Both the position numbers and the translations under genes were made by a program. Source: Argopecten irradians (Eukaryota > Mollusca > Bivalvia > Pectinida > Pectinidae). From it: DNA of 64,000 nucleotides. Positions within the stretch are counted from its first letter, which is position 1. The number at the start of each line of letters is the position of its first letter. The stretch covers positions 23,836,864-23,900,863 of the forward strand of contig NC_091140.1 of assembly GCF_041381155.1 (NCBI RefSeq). The letters run 5' to 3'. Below, piece by piece: positions 11,974-23,975 of the stretch. The notes beneath the pieces are model-generated. The model was not told where the DNA came from, made no database searches, and worked only from the letters and a program-made list of their open reading frames with translations.

Positions 11974-13633
11974 ATGATGGACTACCCAGTGAGAGCGATC
12001 GGTCTGTTGACTATCTGTGTAATAGACACCAGTCTTGGCGGGGGACAGACCAAGTGAGTACTCAGTCAATACACTATTCGATATCGATGTCGATTTCATC
12101 AACATACCATACTCTCAATGAGCTGGTCATGGTTCTTACTGTTGATTTAGTAATAAGAGTAAATGTTTAAAAGAATGACAAAAAATATTTACGATATCCT
12201 CATTCAGTTAATTAAAATGTCGTTCAACAATTAAACTAGAACGAATATACGTACCTGGTCTATTATGTTCTCTAAAAATGACACAATTATCTGTCTAGCT
12301 ATCCTTTAAGCTACAATATCGCAGCTGCTATAACACTTTCGATTTTAAGAAAATAATATTGTTGTTATTATCTTTGTTTTACTAACAATTTCTAATTAAG
12401 GTGTTGTAATATGAAGAACTGTAAAATTTTTGTACTCAATTGCCTAACTTCTAACTTCTTCGGAGATCCATGGTGTTTGCACATGCTACGCTACACCTCG
12501 ATCTAACGTAGACCTCCGATGATCATTGTTAAAGGCAATTACTAAATACCTATATAATACAATGTACCAGATAAATGTACCTCAATGTAAACATTAATCA
12601 TGACAACAATAGCATCCAATTATCTTTCAATTACTGAATATTTGTTCCGGTTTACTGTTTGGTATTTACGCCAACAACTTTTTAAAGCCTTTGAATGCGT
12701 ATTGACAGAATGCGACATGTGGGTTTTGGAAACCAAATAAAGTGTTTTACGAGATTTTGGATAAATCCTTGGAATAAAGCATATGCAACATGAAAAGGTG
12801 GGAGTTATCTCCCCTAGCACATCTTCTTATCACACACCAGTGTTATCAAAATAGGAAACATCATACCATAGTATATAATACAACTAATAGTATAATCTGG
12901 GCCCAGTTTTTCAAAAGGTGATTAAAGATTAGGCTAATCACAGTGTAACGACAATGGTCAAATAAAATGAGTAATTTCTTATTAACAGTAACTTTACAAA
13001 ATTTTATAAGATTACAAAGAACTCCATTTTTACCAGAAAAATGCGGATGCGAAGAAACGAATAATCACAGGTTAAGGAGCAAATTGGATGGTCAATAATT
13101 CTGTGATTTAGCTTCTGAACAACCGGACCTGTTTTTTTGTATTTTGTTGCTATCTTGATATACATTAACGTAACAATAGATGATTTGCATACGATTGCAT
13201 CATATATTTTTGAAACAATTGATAAACATCATTCATATGTTTTAATATGGCACACATAAACGACATTTTATCTATTTCGAAATTTTACATTCTACTATAC
13301 ATCAGAAGGTGTTCCATGAAGTATACTCTTTTGAACTAACATTGCGAAATAGTTGCCATATCTTCAGTATTCTTGTCCTCCTGAGTTAGTCCATCATTTA
13401 AAGTTGAAAATGAACATGTTATTACACCATTATAATGTACAATCATTAAAAGCGACCTTTGTATTTCAGATGGGAAAAGCTAAACAACATTTTAGATGAA
13501 AACGATTTTTCTACGCCGCCATGGAGAGCAAAACGTAATACTTTGTATTTTCTGTCATTCTAATCCTATACTTTTTTAACAATAGAAATCTCTATTGTTA
13601 AGTGTCCAGGGGCGTAGGAAGCGGGGGGGGGGG

Positions 13634-13670
<37 letters not shown>

Positions 13671-16600
13671 ATTTTCACCGAGTGAAATTTTCTAAAAATG
13701 CAAATTTGAAAGAAAAAATGAAAAATGTTCCTACTGCACATTTTTGTACTTCATTTTAGAAAATTTTCCGCTGCGCGGCGCGTTTCCTAACAATTCAATA
13801 CACCGGAACTAGACTAAAAATGTCCATTAAGGGATTATACTATTTCAAAAAATGCTTCATAACAGAATAATTTGTTTAGATGTCTTGGCAAGACAATCAA
13901 ATCATTATTATTTTGAGTTACACAACAATGTGCCGATGGTGTGGACCCGGTATGTTAAGATCGAGCTGGGTTGCATAATCGTATGACGACACTCACAATT
14001 ATCATTTCTAAATGCAGGTAACTTTAAATCGAAAAGTTGTTGTGTTAAGAATGCTTTAAAATCATCAAAATACAAAATCGTAATATTTTACTCAGGGGCA
14101 GACCCCCGTACCCCACAAAACCAAAATCTCAACAAAATGCATCGTAAAACTCATCTCAGTCCTTCTAGATCGTACATTTTTTTCCCGGGGGAAACCCCCG
14201 GATCCCCAAACCACCAAAATCTCGCGCCTTCGGCACTCGAAAAAACATCAAAATGCATTGTAAAACTCTTCTCAGTCATTCTAAATCGTAATGTTTTTCC
14301 AGGGGATACCCCAGACCTCCAAAACTCGCACGCTAATTTGCGTATTCAGTAATTTAGCGACGCGACTGTCTATAGATGTGTACAAGGATTATATGTAATG
14401 ATATATGTAAAAAAGTATATCAAGTATCTCCTGTGGGTGCGGGGCGCTCGGGAGGGGAGGGGGGTTACGAAATATTGAGGACCTTTGCCCTACCTTCCCA
14501 TTACGTTTTATCTTCCTACGCCACTGGTGTCTGTCATTCAGAACATAAAAACATAATAGTATTGATTTTTGTATCAGTTTCATCTCTTGTCTTCTTGTTT
14601 TGTCAGAGCCATAACACCACTGACATACCTTACACTAGATTAGATTAGTGAAACTCATACTTCAATGATATGATTTAAACAAATCCTCTTTGTTCAAACC
14701 CATGAATATACTGGAATCATCTATGTAAAAAAACATTGTAATCTTGACTTAAAATTCAGAGATATGTCTTACCTTACTTCTACATAATATTAGTTTTTAA
14801 ACTATTTATGCTTGAAAAACAATTTTTATAAGATCGGTCGTTTTTATTGTCTTACTCATCTATGATACGGTTATTTATGAAATTATTTCTATAAAATGCC
14901 CCGTGTACATAAAACACATTTATACATTTTAGGTAATATTAGTAATTCATCTTTTTGAAATGATAGGTGGAAAGTCTACAGTAACCATGGAGATATTCTT
15001 CTCTCAGATACGGAGAACAGAAGTAAATGTAAGTATGCACCAATACTGTTTAATGACAATCTAAATAAAATTAGACTTTCCGATCCACTGATGCTCTACG
15101 ATACGCTCTAATACATCCCGGAGCGTAGATCATCGCAGTGGAGCGAAATTACAAGTCTAATATTTAGATTGGTTTACGTGTACGCTCTCGTCGAAAAACA
15201 GAATAAAACGAAACAAACGCTTTCCGTCGCCAAAGCCCGTACAATTCTTCCCATGTCTTCCATTTTGCCCAATTTTATCTTCACTGTTTTACTGTATTCT
15301 TTTTTTTTATGTGGAAAGCAAAACGAAAAAAAAAATGTTTGTTACATTTTAATGTTGATATTCATCAAGAGGTTTTTTTTCATTTTCATTTCATGTTCAT
15401 TCATTTCAATCATTACTACTGTTACCTTTTCAAGAAAGTGGAGTTCATGTTCAATCTGTACCAAACTTGGTCGGATACTAGGCTGTCGTTTGATTCCAAG
15501 AGTTCAAATGATATCGTAGAAATCAGTAGAAGACACTGGGATAAAGTATGGCAGCCAGACCTGTATCCTGATAGTGATTTATCATCTAACAGGCCAGACG
15601 TCTCCAAAGTCAACAAACTCATGTGGGTTCTCCCTAATGGTACAGTAACACTGGGATTGAGGTAAGCACAGCAAATTACCAAGAGATTATATGTCATTTG
15701 ATAAAATCAATCTGGTACCAAGAATTTACATTTAAATAGGTTCTAGAGATTGTGGTAATATGTCGGGACATTTTAATGATGAGCAAGGTCGGATAGTAAC
15801 AAACTATGTCTTTACTGTGTTCACTTTTAAAAGTTGAAGGTGAGATAAGCTAAGCCAAATAAGTACAATACGCATGTCTGCATGTAAATTAAAGCAGATA
15901 TACATTTGTATAAGTTAAACCAGGTATACTGAGCCTACCCTTAACATGGTCAGTTACATAGCAGATGAAGTTTGACTAGATGCAATGAGCTGAAGGTAAA
16001 CTGAGTAAGTTGTATATAGGAAAGGAAAAGATGATAAATACTGCATTTTTGATTTTTTTTTCAGATGGACGACCGAGTTTTCCTGTAGACTTCAGACAGT
16101 CCAGTTTCCTGTAGGAAAATTAAATTGCAAAATAAAATTTCGCACGTGTAAGTAAAACGCTCATGCTGAGATAATTTAAGAACTGTTTTGTACATCCTAA
16201 GTCATTTATTATATTATCAAAATTTCAAATCTATGGTCATGATAGATTCTATACATAAAGGATATTTCATTTTATATGAAAATACAAAATAATTTTATTT
16301 GCGCGCATGCCTTTCAGACTAACTTTGGAATTGAGAGAGGACAATATAACATTAGAAATTATTTTAGAAAATGTTTTGTGTCTTTCATATTATACACTAT
16401 GCTTCCTTTATATTATAGAGACAAGTGGGAGAACAACAAATTCTGATTGTTGTCATAACTTCCGGTAATATAAAACAATACTTGCAAAAGAGTGTACAGT
16501 GGACCCTCGATAATCCGGACACCTTCGTTCCCAGTCTAAACCGTCCGGATTACGAGTTTTCCGGACTGCCGAATTCCGTGCTCTTAGTCAATTAAATTGT

Positions 16601-19002
16601 CACGTACGAGTTACTCCCCTTGACCTTGTAATCGATGACAGGCTTTTATGTGATATACGTGTATTATAATCAATACTTCGTTTGCTATGTTTTATAGGTA
16701 TTTATATATCATTACGTTAAGAATAATAAATAAACGTATTTCTTTTTCAAAATACGAAACCTAAAGCCATAGATAATTGTATGCTATGTATGCATATAGC
16801 TACGTATCCAACTCTTGATCTGTCGTATGGCAAATTGCCTAACCAAAGATCAATGTCATCTACGTTCTTGGCATAAAAAACTATGATAACAATAGTTGTG
16901 AACACTTTAGGATCTCATATAATTGTTATTTTGGATAATGTGTGTTTTAATGACAATCTCTACAAGTCTTTGCTTTCTGACTTACAGACGTATGTAACAA
17001 CCACGCGCCCGTTCACGTCTAACTTCGTGCACAATGTCACACACTTTATGGCATGTGCCGGGTGCCGTAGCCTTTATATCTTATACCACAGGCGATGAAT
17101 TAGAATAGATTTACATACATTTAAAATTCTTATTAATTTTGTAAGTATTATCTCACTTTATTGTATCTGATACTCATATCGATATATTCTGCATGCGAAA
17201 CATGTAAGGTATCTACAGCATACGTACCCGTACCCGAGCTCAAACTTCATGTTTAAAAAGCGTGTGGCTAAAAATATATAATTGCGTATCTCAATCAACA
17301 CTGAAGTTTGATCTCCTATAGAAAACCAATGAACCGTTACATGACTGCATGTACCCGTGTGGAAGGTGTTCAGGTAAACGCCCGTGGCTATGACCTGGCA
17401 GCCGTCGTTATGACAACACACTCAGTGTCAAATGATAGTGTGTATTGTACACATGACTGAGATGGCCTTGGATTTTCTCGGCACGTGGCGACAACAAATT
17501 GTCCGGATTATTGCGGGAATTTATTAACGAAAATTACGTTCCGTTCCCAAAATGGAGTTCCGGATTCGGAATACGAATTTCCGGACTAGTGAGTATAAAT
17601 AACGTTACGGAAATCCGTTCCCTGACATTTCCGTCCGGATTGTGAGTTTTCCGGACTATCGGCGTCCGGATTATCGCGGGTCCACTGTAATCTGTTGCTT
17701 TCAGTCTCTTATAGAAACGAAATCCTCAAACTACAATGGAAAAAGAAGAATGCTATTCACTTTGCTCCTTCCTCGTTTGAAAACGACTTAAAGATAGCGA
17801 AATACAGAGGGAAAAGCTGTACGCAAGACAAGGTGTCACGTGAGTATAAAATTAGCCAATGTTTGGTTCATTTCACATCTCTTTTTTGATCGTCGGACAT
17901 TGCTCTAGTCCCGACAATGAGTAGTTGGTGATATACACCCTCTTCGTCTTATTGCAAAATTTTTATTCGTAAAACATTCTAAATTCGACTAAATATATGG
18001 TTTATAGTCAAAAGTATTATCATACATACACTTTCCTTTTCTTCATTTAAAGTGGTTCGAACATCATGCGCGGAGGTAGGGCTGACCCTGAAAATGGACT
18101 ATTCCTCGAGTCTATTACGTCTTTATCTCCCAAGTGTCTTTGTGGTGATCATGGCTTGGCTATCATTCTGGGTCCGCAGGGATTATGTCGCGGCCAGGAC
18201 GTCCCTAACTACTCTATGTGTCGTTTCCATGATCACGGAGAAGATGGGCGTCAACTTCCTGATGCCTGAAGCAGTTGGTGTCATGGCAGTGGAGGTTTGG
18301 ATGTTCGTCTGTCTGTCTTTCGTCTGTAGTGCACTCTTCGAGTTCATCTGTGTACATACACTGACAGAATTGGAGAGAAAATCGAAAGTAAGCGGAAATT
18401 CGAATGTTACTAAAGCTGATGCACCTAGTGATGAAGAGGTCCCGCATTTTAATGTGAGTATTATTTTCTGTGTTGTGTATGTCTTCATCCAATCGTTTGA
18501 ATTAGGTCGAATGAGGGTCAAGTTACAATACCATTTTATCAAATTCTGTAAAATTATTATCGTCATTCATTTTGTTAGCAGTCGGCGGATCTCGCGAAAA
18601 TGTCTATCCACTGTTAAGTCTGTATTCACATTATCACGTATAAATCTCGCTACAAAATTGTGTTCAGAAGAAAAGTGCACATTTAAAAGCAGCCGCGCTT
18701 ATTAAAGTTTGTCTATAATATGATATGAAAATAGATCGTGTTCGTTAACTTGACTTGAGATATCAGTCATTCATTTTCTATACAAAGGCACGCATGAATC
18801 ACCAAACACAAATTATCAGTTTAGTAATTTCTTTCCACAGAAAACAACCAATGCCAGTGTTTCGGTGGTTCGTACGCCCTTGAGACGTTGTGGTACCTTC
18901 CTCAAATCTGGTCAGCTGGAAACATGTGCTAAAATCATCTATGCGATAGGCTTTGTCAGTTTTCAAATAACGTACTGGGCTTATTTTCTTCTATTTAATT
19001 GA
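11974..19002 (+). CDS. Cys-loop ligand-gated ion channel subunit, complete, 8 exons, 404 aa
   Basis: Exons are 11974-12053, 13470-13534, 14967-15028, 15435-15661, 16065-16147, 17705-17839, 18053-18453 and 18841-19002; all phases match and give 1215 nt. The N-terminus (MMDYPVRAIGLLTICVIDTS) looks like a signal peptide. The extracellular domain has YQTWSDTRLSF and VWQPDLY (residues ~70-145) and the signature loop Cys152-Cys166 with exactly 13 residues between (CRLQTVQFPVGKLNC); the usual FPxD aspartate is Gly. M1 is about 239-258 (…PSVFVV…WLSFWV), M2 about 264-283, M3 about 297-319 and M4 about 378-404, ending four residues after the membrane helix. The pattern fits the GABA-A/glycine/glutamate-gated chloride branch of pentameric channels at the plasma membrane. 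The PAR pore motif reads AAR (264-266) and 9' is Val, so ligand and ion selectivity are not predictable. Exon 7 has two in-phase donors (after 18387 or 18453). Start: the second ATG at 11977 is also possible. Introns 2 and 5 hold DNA transposons. Confidence -1.
12435..12545. repeat. Small inverted repeat in receptor intron 1
   Basis: CAATTGCCTAAC at the left and GTTAAAGGCAATT at the right form imperfect arms around a GC-richer core that has its own palindromic tendency (CTTCGGAGATCC / GACCTCCGATGATC). It is probably a degenerate MITE. Confidence -1.
13607..14526. mobile_element. Terminal-inverted-repeat DNA element in receptor intron 2, 920 bp
   Basis: The left end CAGGGGCGTAGGAAG (13607-13621) is the inverse of the right end CTTCCTACGCCACTG (14512-14526), 14 of 15 matching. 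GTGTC directly flanks both ends (13602-13606 and 14527-14531), a candidate 5-bp target duplication. Inside are two to three diverged direct repeats of about 100-130 bp built on 'aaaatgcatcgtaaaactc', 'ctcagtccttctagatcgta' and 'gggggaaacccccgga'. No transposase frame is present, so it is non-autonomous. The ends resemble some hAT-like elements, but an 8-bp duplication is not seen, so the superfamily is open. Confidence -1.
13622..13667. repeat. G15-C30 homopolymer junction
   Basis: A run of 15 G (13623-13637) is followed directly by a run of 30 C (13638-13667), next to the left end of the element at 13607. The block is self-complementary and able to form a hairpin or G-quadruplex. The exact run lengths are prone to sequencing error. 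Confidence -1.
15066..15162. repeat. Small inverted repeat in receptor intron 3
   Basis: ATTAGACTTTCCGATCCACTG at the left is answered by CAGTGGAGCGAAATTACAAG plus TCTAAT at the right, with an inner palindromic pair CTCTACGATACGCTC / GGAGCGTAGATCATC. About 95 bp in all; it looks like a very short MITE. Confidence -1.
16497..17687. mobile_element. Non-autonomous pogo/Tigger-type DNA transposon, 1191 bp
   Basis: Both ends carry a 24-bp terminal inverted repeat that begins CAGTGGACCC and ends GATAATCCGGAC, with one mismatch (T versus G at position 11). TA flanks each end (16495-16496 and 17688-17689). Sub-terminal copies of GTCCGGATTACGAGTTTTCC and relatives recur near both ends. TIR sequence and TA duplication fit the pogo branch of Tc1/mariner. 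The inner frames (such as 16883-17098) do not look like a transposase. The equivalent site in unit 2, near 23960, is empty (GAGTGCAATCTG), so insertion happened in unit 1 only. Confidence -1.
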
Positions 19003-19040
19003 CCGAAGAATAGGTACTGTGATAAACCAAAAAGTAATAT

Positions 19041-19600
19041 GCTAGAATATGTCAATATCCAAATTGGGTATTGTCTTTTTATTTACTGGCTCATAAAAAT
19101 GTGTTGTGCAATATTTTATTTTATTTCTGTTGTTAATTGTTGAGAATATTTGGTTTTTATGTGTATTATTGCAAGATAAATGGAATTAGATTGTTTTTTG
19201 TTTGTTGCAAATGAAATAATGTAAAATATTACATCAGTAAACGACATAGAAAAGTTCTACGTACCATTATATGATATGTTCAAAACGAGAAAATGACAAG
19301 ATACAACAATGCTATAATATGCTAGAATATGTCAATATCCAAATTGGGTATTGTCTTTTTATTTACTGGCTCATAAAAATGTGTTGTGCAATATTTTATT
19401 TTATTTCTGTTGTTAATTGTTGAGAATATTTGGTTTTTATGTGTATTATTGCAAGATAAATGGAATTAGATTGTTTTTTGTTTGTTGCAAATGAAATAAT
19501 GTAAAATATTACATCAGTAAACGACATAGAAAAGTTCTACGTACCATTATATGATATGTTCAAAACGAGAAAATGACAAGATACAACAATGCTATACTAC
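19041..19600 (+). repeat. Two tandem copies of a 280-bp block
   Basis: GCTAGAATATGTCAATATCC starts at 19041 and again at 19321, and the blocks appear identical on inspection. The block lies 38 bp after the receptor stop codon, probably in the 3' UTR. Unit 2 has a single copy (about 25128-25406), so the doubling is recent, or is an assembly error. Confidence -1.
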
Positions 19601-22600
19601 GAATGCCTAGAAGTACATGTACTTAATGGAGCGAAGATTTTTTCTATTTTGAAAGCGTATAGTATGGTCTTTCTCGTAAGCTAAATATTGAATAATGAGG
19701 AAACCGCATCAAAACCTTGTTAACAGTAAGTAATGATGAACTAGTTGAACTGTTGTAATGTTTATACAACTGTGATTAAAATATTTCAAAGTATTAAGTA
19801 ATTTAAGTTGTGCTTTGTTTAATTTAATGTTTTGAACATGTTCAATAGTGATACACGGATATCATTTTTTTTTTTAACTTTATTTTTTACTTCAGATTAT
19901 AAATAATTTTTTCGTGGAGAAATACCAACCCAGAAACATGATTAAAATGGCAAGTAAATATACTAAACACGTCATACTACACAGATGTTCTTATTGGGAG
20001 GTGATCACAAGAAATCCGTGATAACAAGTGATAGAAGTTGTTGTTGTCTGATAATGATAGTTCCACCTAGAGATTAAATCAATTCGATTTTGTAGTATAG
20101 ATTATGCTTTAAGAGATGAACTTGGCCGATATAAGGATTACGCGTGATTTACGTCAATAATAAGTGTTGTGATTCTTAAATACCTGATTTTGGATATGTA
20201 AATCTCGATGATTTGTGGTAGATTTAAGGACTAGGGAGATGGTTAGTAAGATTTTCTCAGATAATAGATTATCTTCCCAAAATTTTAAAACTTGAGTATA
20301 GAATCAGAAATGTCGAGATATCGCGGAGCCAATGAATGTATGTATGTATGTATGTATGTATGTATTCCTCGTTAATTTTTCGGAGCACCCTCATATATGA
20401 CGGTACAACGAAGACAGATACACTCCTCAAGGGATTACTGGGTTTAGTGTAAATGGCATCCAACAACCAACTCTACTAACACAAACTAACTACAATTTAT
20501 ATATACAAACATGCACATGCAACTATACACAGAGAACAATTAATTTAACTATTACCATATACACCCAGCCCCCCCCCCCCCCCCCCCAAGAATGCACTGA
20601 CACCTTTCATGGCAATTTCTAGTTATTATAATATTATATAATACTGGCGAGTCTAGCGGTTTATTTGTTTGTGGAATATTGGATGCGAAGCACTGTTAGA
20701 GGTAGCTTACTTTTTGTGTAAAAAAATATACATGTATTCATATATAGGTGAAAACAAAATAGCAAAAGTAACCCAAGAAAACACGAAACCTAAGTGAGCT
20801 ATTTCCATAATTCTGAATACATGTACATCAAATGGATTTCTCTCTCTGGTAAATACATAAAACTTTTTTTTTTCAATCCCTATATAGCTGTTACATTTTT
20901 GGAGCATGTCACAGCAAACATACAACAAAAGATGCTCTTAGAACAAAAACTCCGCCAATATACCCCAATCATATACTGACAAGAGGGAGTGAGGCAATGG
21001 TACAAAGGGAGGCAAACTATGACGAGTAAGGTAAATTTGGTGGTGTTTTGGATCAGTGCTGCTTAATAAATGTTTTGAAAGCAAAAGTGGTATCTATGAA
21101 TGCACCAGATACTGTATTCATATTTTAAAAGTACAATACTTTTGACAAGAATAAACTAAATAAATTGACAAAATATGCTTACTTTAAAGTTGTAGTGTAT
21201 TTCTATATGTTTCATATTAAGTCTGTTTATCATAGTTTATTTACAAGGACATATTATGGTAATAGTAACGCCGTTTCCTGTTACATAACTAAGTAAAATA
21301 TTGGTTGTATTATCTACTTCAAATAAAGCTTATCTTCCAAAATTATCTTTTCATATGTACTTATATGTCCATCATTTAGAATTTACAATTTTAAAAGCAT
21401 CGTTCGTCAATATCTCTGTTTGATATGCACCGCTATCTCGCTGACACAACCTGTGAGATTGAACTTCAGTATGTGCGCAGTTATTACTATACTGTATTTA
21501 GAAACGCGAGGTATTCCTTACACTACATGCATGGGAGCATGTAATACATTTGATGAAATGTTGTATTTTAATTACTCTATAAAGCACGGAAGATGATGTC
21601 ATACAGAACGTGCAAAGATCCCGTATATATAGCTTAATTTTATCCCTAGAGTTAGGTACAAAATTTCACGCCGGAAAGATTGCGGATATCCCTGTGCGGG
21701 GTTAGAGACAATAACATCTTATAAAGCTAAGATAAATGCTCTCCACTAATCAGTGTCAATAGAATTACCTTGTGATTTATCTCAAGACTATTAAATACAA
21801 TCTATAGGTTAGACTTATTTCCCCACTTTATGAGAACTAAGAGCTGGAATACATATTGATAAGACCCATACCAACCACTTTATACATGACAGTTTATATA
21901 TTTAACATAATCCGCATGATATTCAGTGACTTTGCCCATGTAATATTTTTGCGTGTCACTAGAGTAATATAACCTGGAGCATCTTTCATTGGCTGGAAAT
22001 CCATTATGACGTCAGACAGCAATCGCATGACGTCCGGATTCGAGTACAGGGATCTGAGAATTAGTAACAGTTTTATATAATTATAGACCCATCAGAGCGC
22101 TCTCAGGAATTTTTTATACGTTTTAAATGTATAGATTTTTAAAAAAATCAGCAAAAATTATACTCTACATAGTATATGTAGTTGTAAATTTATAAAATGT
22201 AACTAATTCTCATATTCCTGTGGATTCGAGGACGCCGTGAAAAATAGCGGCATCTGCTTGGTTTTTGTAACGCATTTTGACATGGAGATTCTTCAAAATG
22301 TATGTTGATGTAGTTATGTGATAAAAAGCTATCTTAAATGAGTTTTCATTTGATATAAGATTTTATGAAACTCGTCTCGAAGTTTTGATTTTTGCTAGTC
22401 TGATTTCTTTGACTGGTTTCATAAAATCTCATATGAAATGAATACTCATTCTGGTCATGAATTACTTTTCTGGACCAGTACCGTAGTAGGCATAGTCACT
22501 TGATTTAGGATCTCCTTACAAGTGGTAATGTCAGTCGCATGTTAAATAGCTTGTCCGAATTCATATCGATTTTACTTCAACAGCTCTTTAATCAATAACT

Positions 22601-22966
22601 TGTACAGCCAATTTGAAAGTCTGTGGAGGTCACCAACGTTCTGATATCTTACTGATATATATATCTTGTCCAAACCACCACTATCTACAACATAGCTGCA
22701 ATATTGTAGCTCAAAAGACTTTTAGACAGATAATGATGTCGCCTTTAGAGCTATAATTGATGCCTATTACTGCTAATGGAGCAAAGTAATAGTTATGCAA
22801 ACCATTATTAAAACGTTTGCAGGCATTTTATCTTATTTGTTTTATATCGTTTACCTACTAGACAATAAAAATTAAACCGTATAAAATATCAAATTCTCAG
22901 CTAGACATTATATTTTACATATGCATATGAAGGCCTTCCTGAAGAGAATTTATACCGAAAGTCTTC
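19601..22966. other. 3' flank of the receptor gene: microsatellite, C-tract and foldback, no gene
   Basis: No coding exon is seen. The stretch has a (TATG)n microsatellite at about 20335-20365, a run of 18 C near 20570-20587, and a foldback at 22336-22455 whose arms share 'catttgatataagattttat' in opposite orientation. Candidate AATAAA signals lie near 21150 and 21322. The same features recur in unit 2 (microsatellite 26145-26180, longer; C-tract near 26385; foldback about 28150-28270) and, in part, right of the gap. Confidence -1.
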
Positions 22967-23144
22967 AATTCATGATAGATTCAATACATAAATGATATTT
23001 CATTTTTTATGAAAATATAAAATAATTTTTTTTTGCGCGCATGACTTTCAGACTAACTTTGGAATTGAGAGAGGACAATATAACATTAGAATTTATTTTA
23101 GAAAATGTTTTGTGTCTTTCATATTATACACGATGCTTCCTTAA

Positions 23145-23870
23145 AGGCCCATAACCTTTCCGGAGCAAAGTATAAAGGTTTCTTAAAAAAACCATTAATA
23201 ACATCAGAAAAGGCATACCAATGACCATCCTCGATACTCCATGGCTTCCGATCACTTACGATCTCTACACCCCTGGACTATCTCATAGTAAAATTGAAGG
23301 CAGCTCAGCGGAAAACATTTGACCAATCACAGGCTAGCAAAGATTTCCTTTGAAGACTACAGAGAGAGCGACGTCTAACATCAAAGTCACACAGTCAACC
23401 ACGGTGTACCGTTATACGGCTCTTTTGATGTACATCAAATGACTAAATTACCTGTTCTATTCTGTTGCCTCCAGTTTTACTATGAGATAGTCCAGGGGTG
23501 TAGAGATCGTAAGTGATCGGAACCCCTGGATTATCGAGGATGACCAATGACCTAAAATAAGGTTACGACACCAAACATATGCAAGATTTCCTGCGTAACA
23601 TATGAAAACAGTGGAGAGTCAATTCGCTGTTTTGCCGTCTGGCGCATTGTAGTCAACTACCGCGCGGTATTAGGACAACGGCGGGAAACATAATACGACC
23701 CGCGTTATGAAAATAAAATTTTTATTTATTTTAAACAATTCGTTCAGAAGGTGATGATTAATGTAGTATTAACGGTAAGTTAATAATTTTTAAGACTCTA
23801 CAAAATCATCGATCTTGTTTTACATTCCCATTCTAAAGATCAAAAGCCGTTTCGGAAAAGTAATGGGCCT
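23145..23870. mobile_element. Non-autonomous TTAA-type DNA element (piggyBac-like MITE)
   Basis: TTAA occurs on both sides (23141-23144 and 23871-23874). Ends are AGGCCCATAACCTTTCCGGA and the inverse of AGGCCCATTACTTTTCCGAA, about 17 of 20 matching. Inside, 23222-23300 and 23466-23545 form a second inverted repeat of about 80 bp (with ATCTCTACACCCCTGGACTA and its complement). The matching site in unit 1 has TTTA and no insert. A diverged arm-like sequence lies at 57067-57140. TTAA duplication suggests the piggyBac superfamily; there is no transposase frame. Confidence -1.
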
Positions 23871-23975
23871 TTAATATTATAGAGACAGGTGAGAGAACAA
23901 CAAATTCTGATTGTTGTCATAACTTCCGGTAATATAAAACAATACTTGAAGAAGAGTGCAATCTGTTGCTTTCAG

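Larger units (their letters stand above)
16220..22966 (+). repeat. Segmental duplication unit 1 (receptor exons 6-8 plus 3' flank)
   Basis: From GATAGATTCTATACATAAAG near 16222 the sequence matches 22972 onward, and it runs to the unit junction near 22966. The right junction shows a short ATGA microhomology (…CTTCAATTCATGATAGATTC…). Unit 1 differs from unit 2 by a 1.19-kb transposon (16497-17687), a tandem 280-bp duplication (19041-19600), and about 165 bp around the second exon-7 donor that unit 2 lacks. Downstream of the receptor stop the two units are nearly identical, with only scattered substitutions and short indels. Confidence -1.

Noticed and set aside
15169-15519. Frame of 116 codons overlapping receptor exon 4
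   Set aside because: It uses another frame than the exon and is mostly T-rich intron.
16883-17098. Frame inside the pogo-type element as a transposase
   Set aside because: It lacks the helix-turn-helix and DD[E/D] catalytic motifs and is far too short.
18183-18566. Antisense frames opposite receptor exon 7
   Set aside because: They are shadows of the strongly coding plus strand and show no domain.
18052-18705. Single long frame of 217 codons over receptor exon 7
   Set aside because: It runs past the splice donors at 18388 and 18454 into intron sequence; exon 8 with M4 joins in phase only from those donors.
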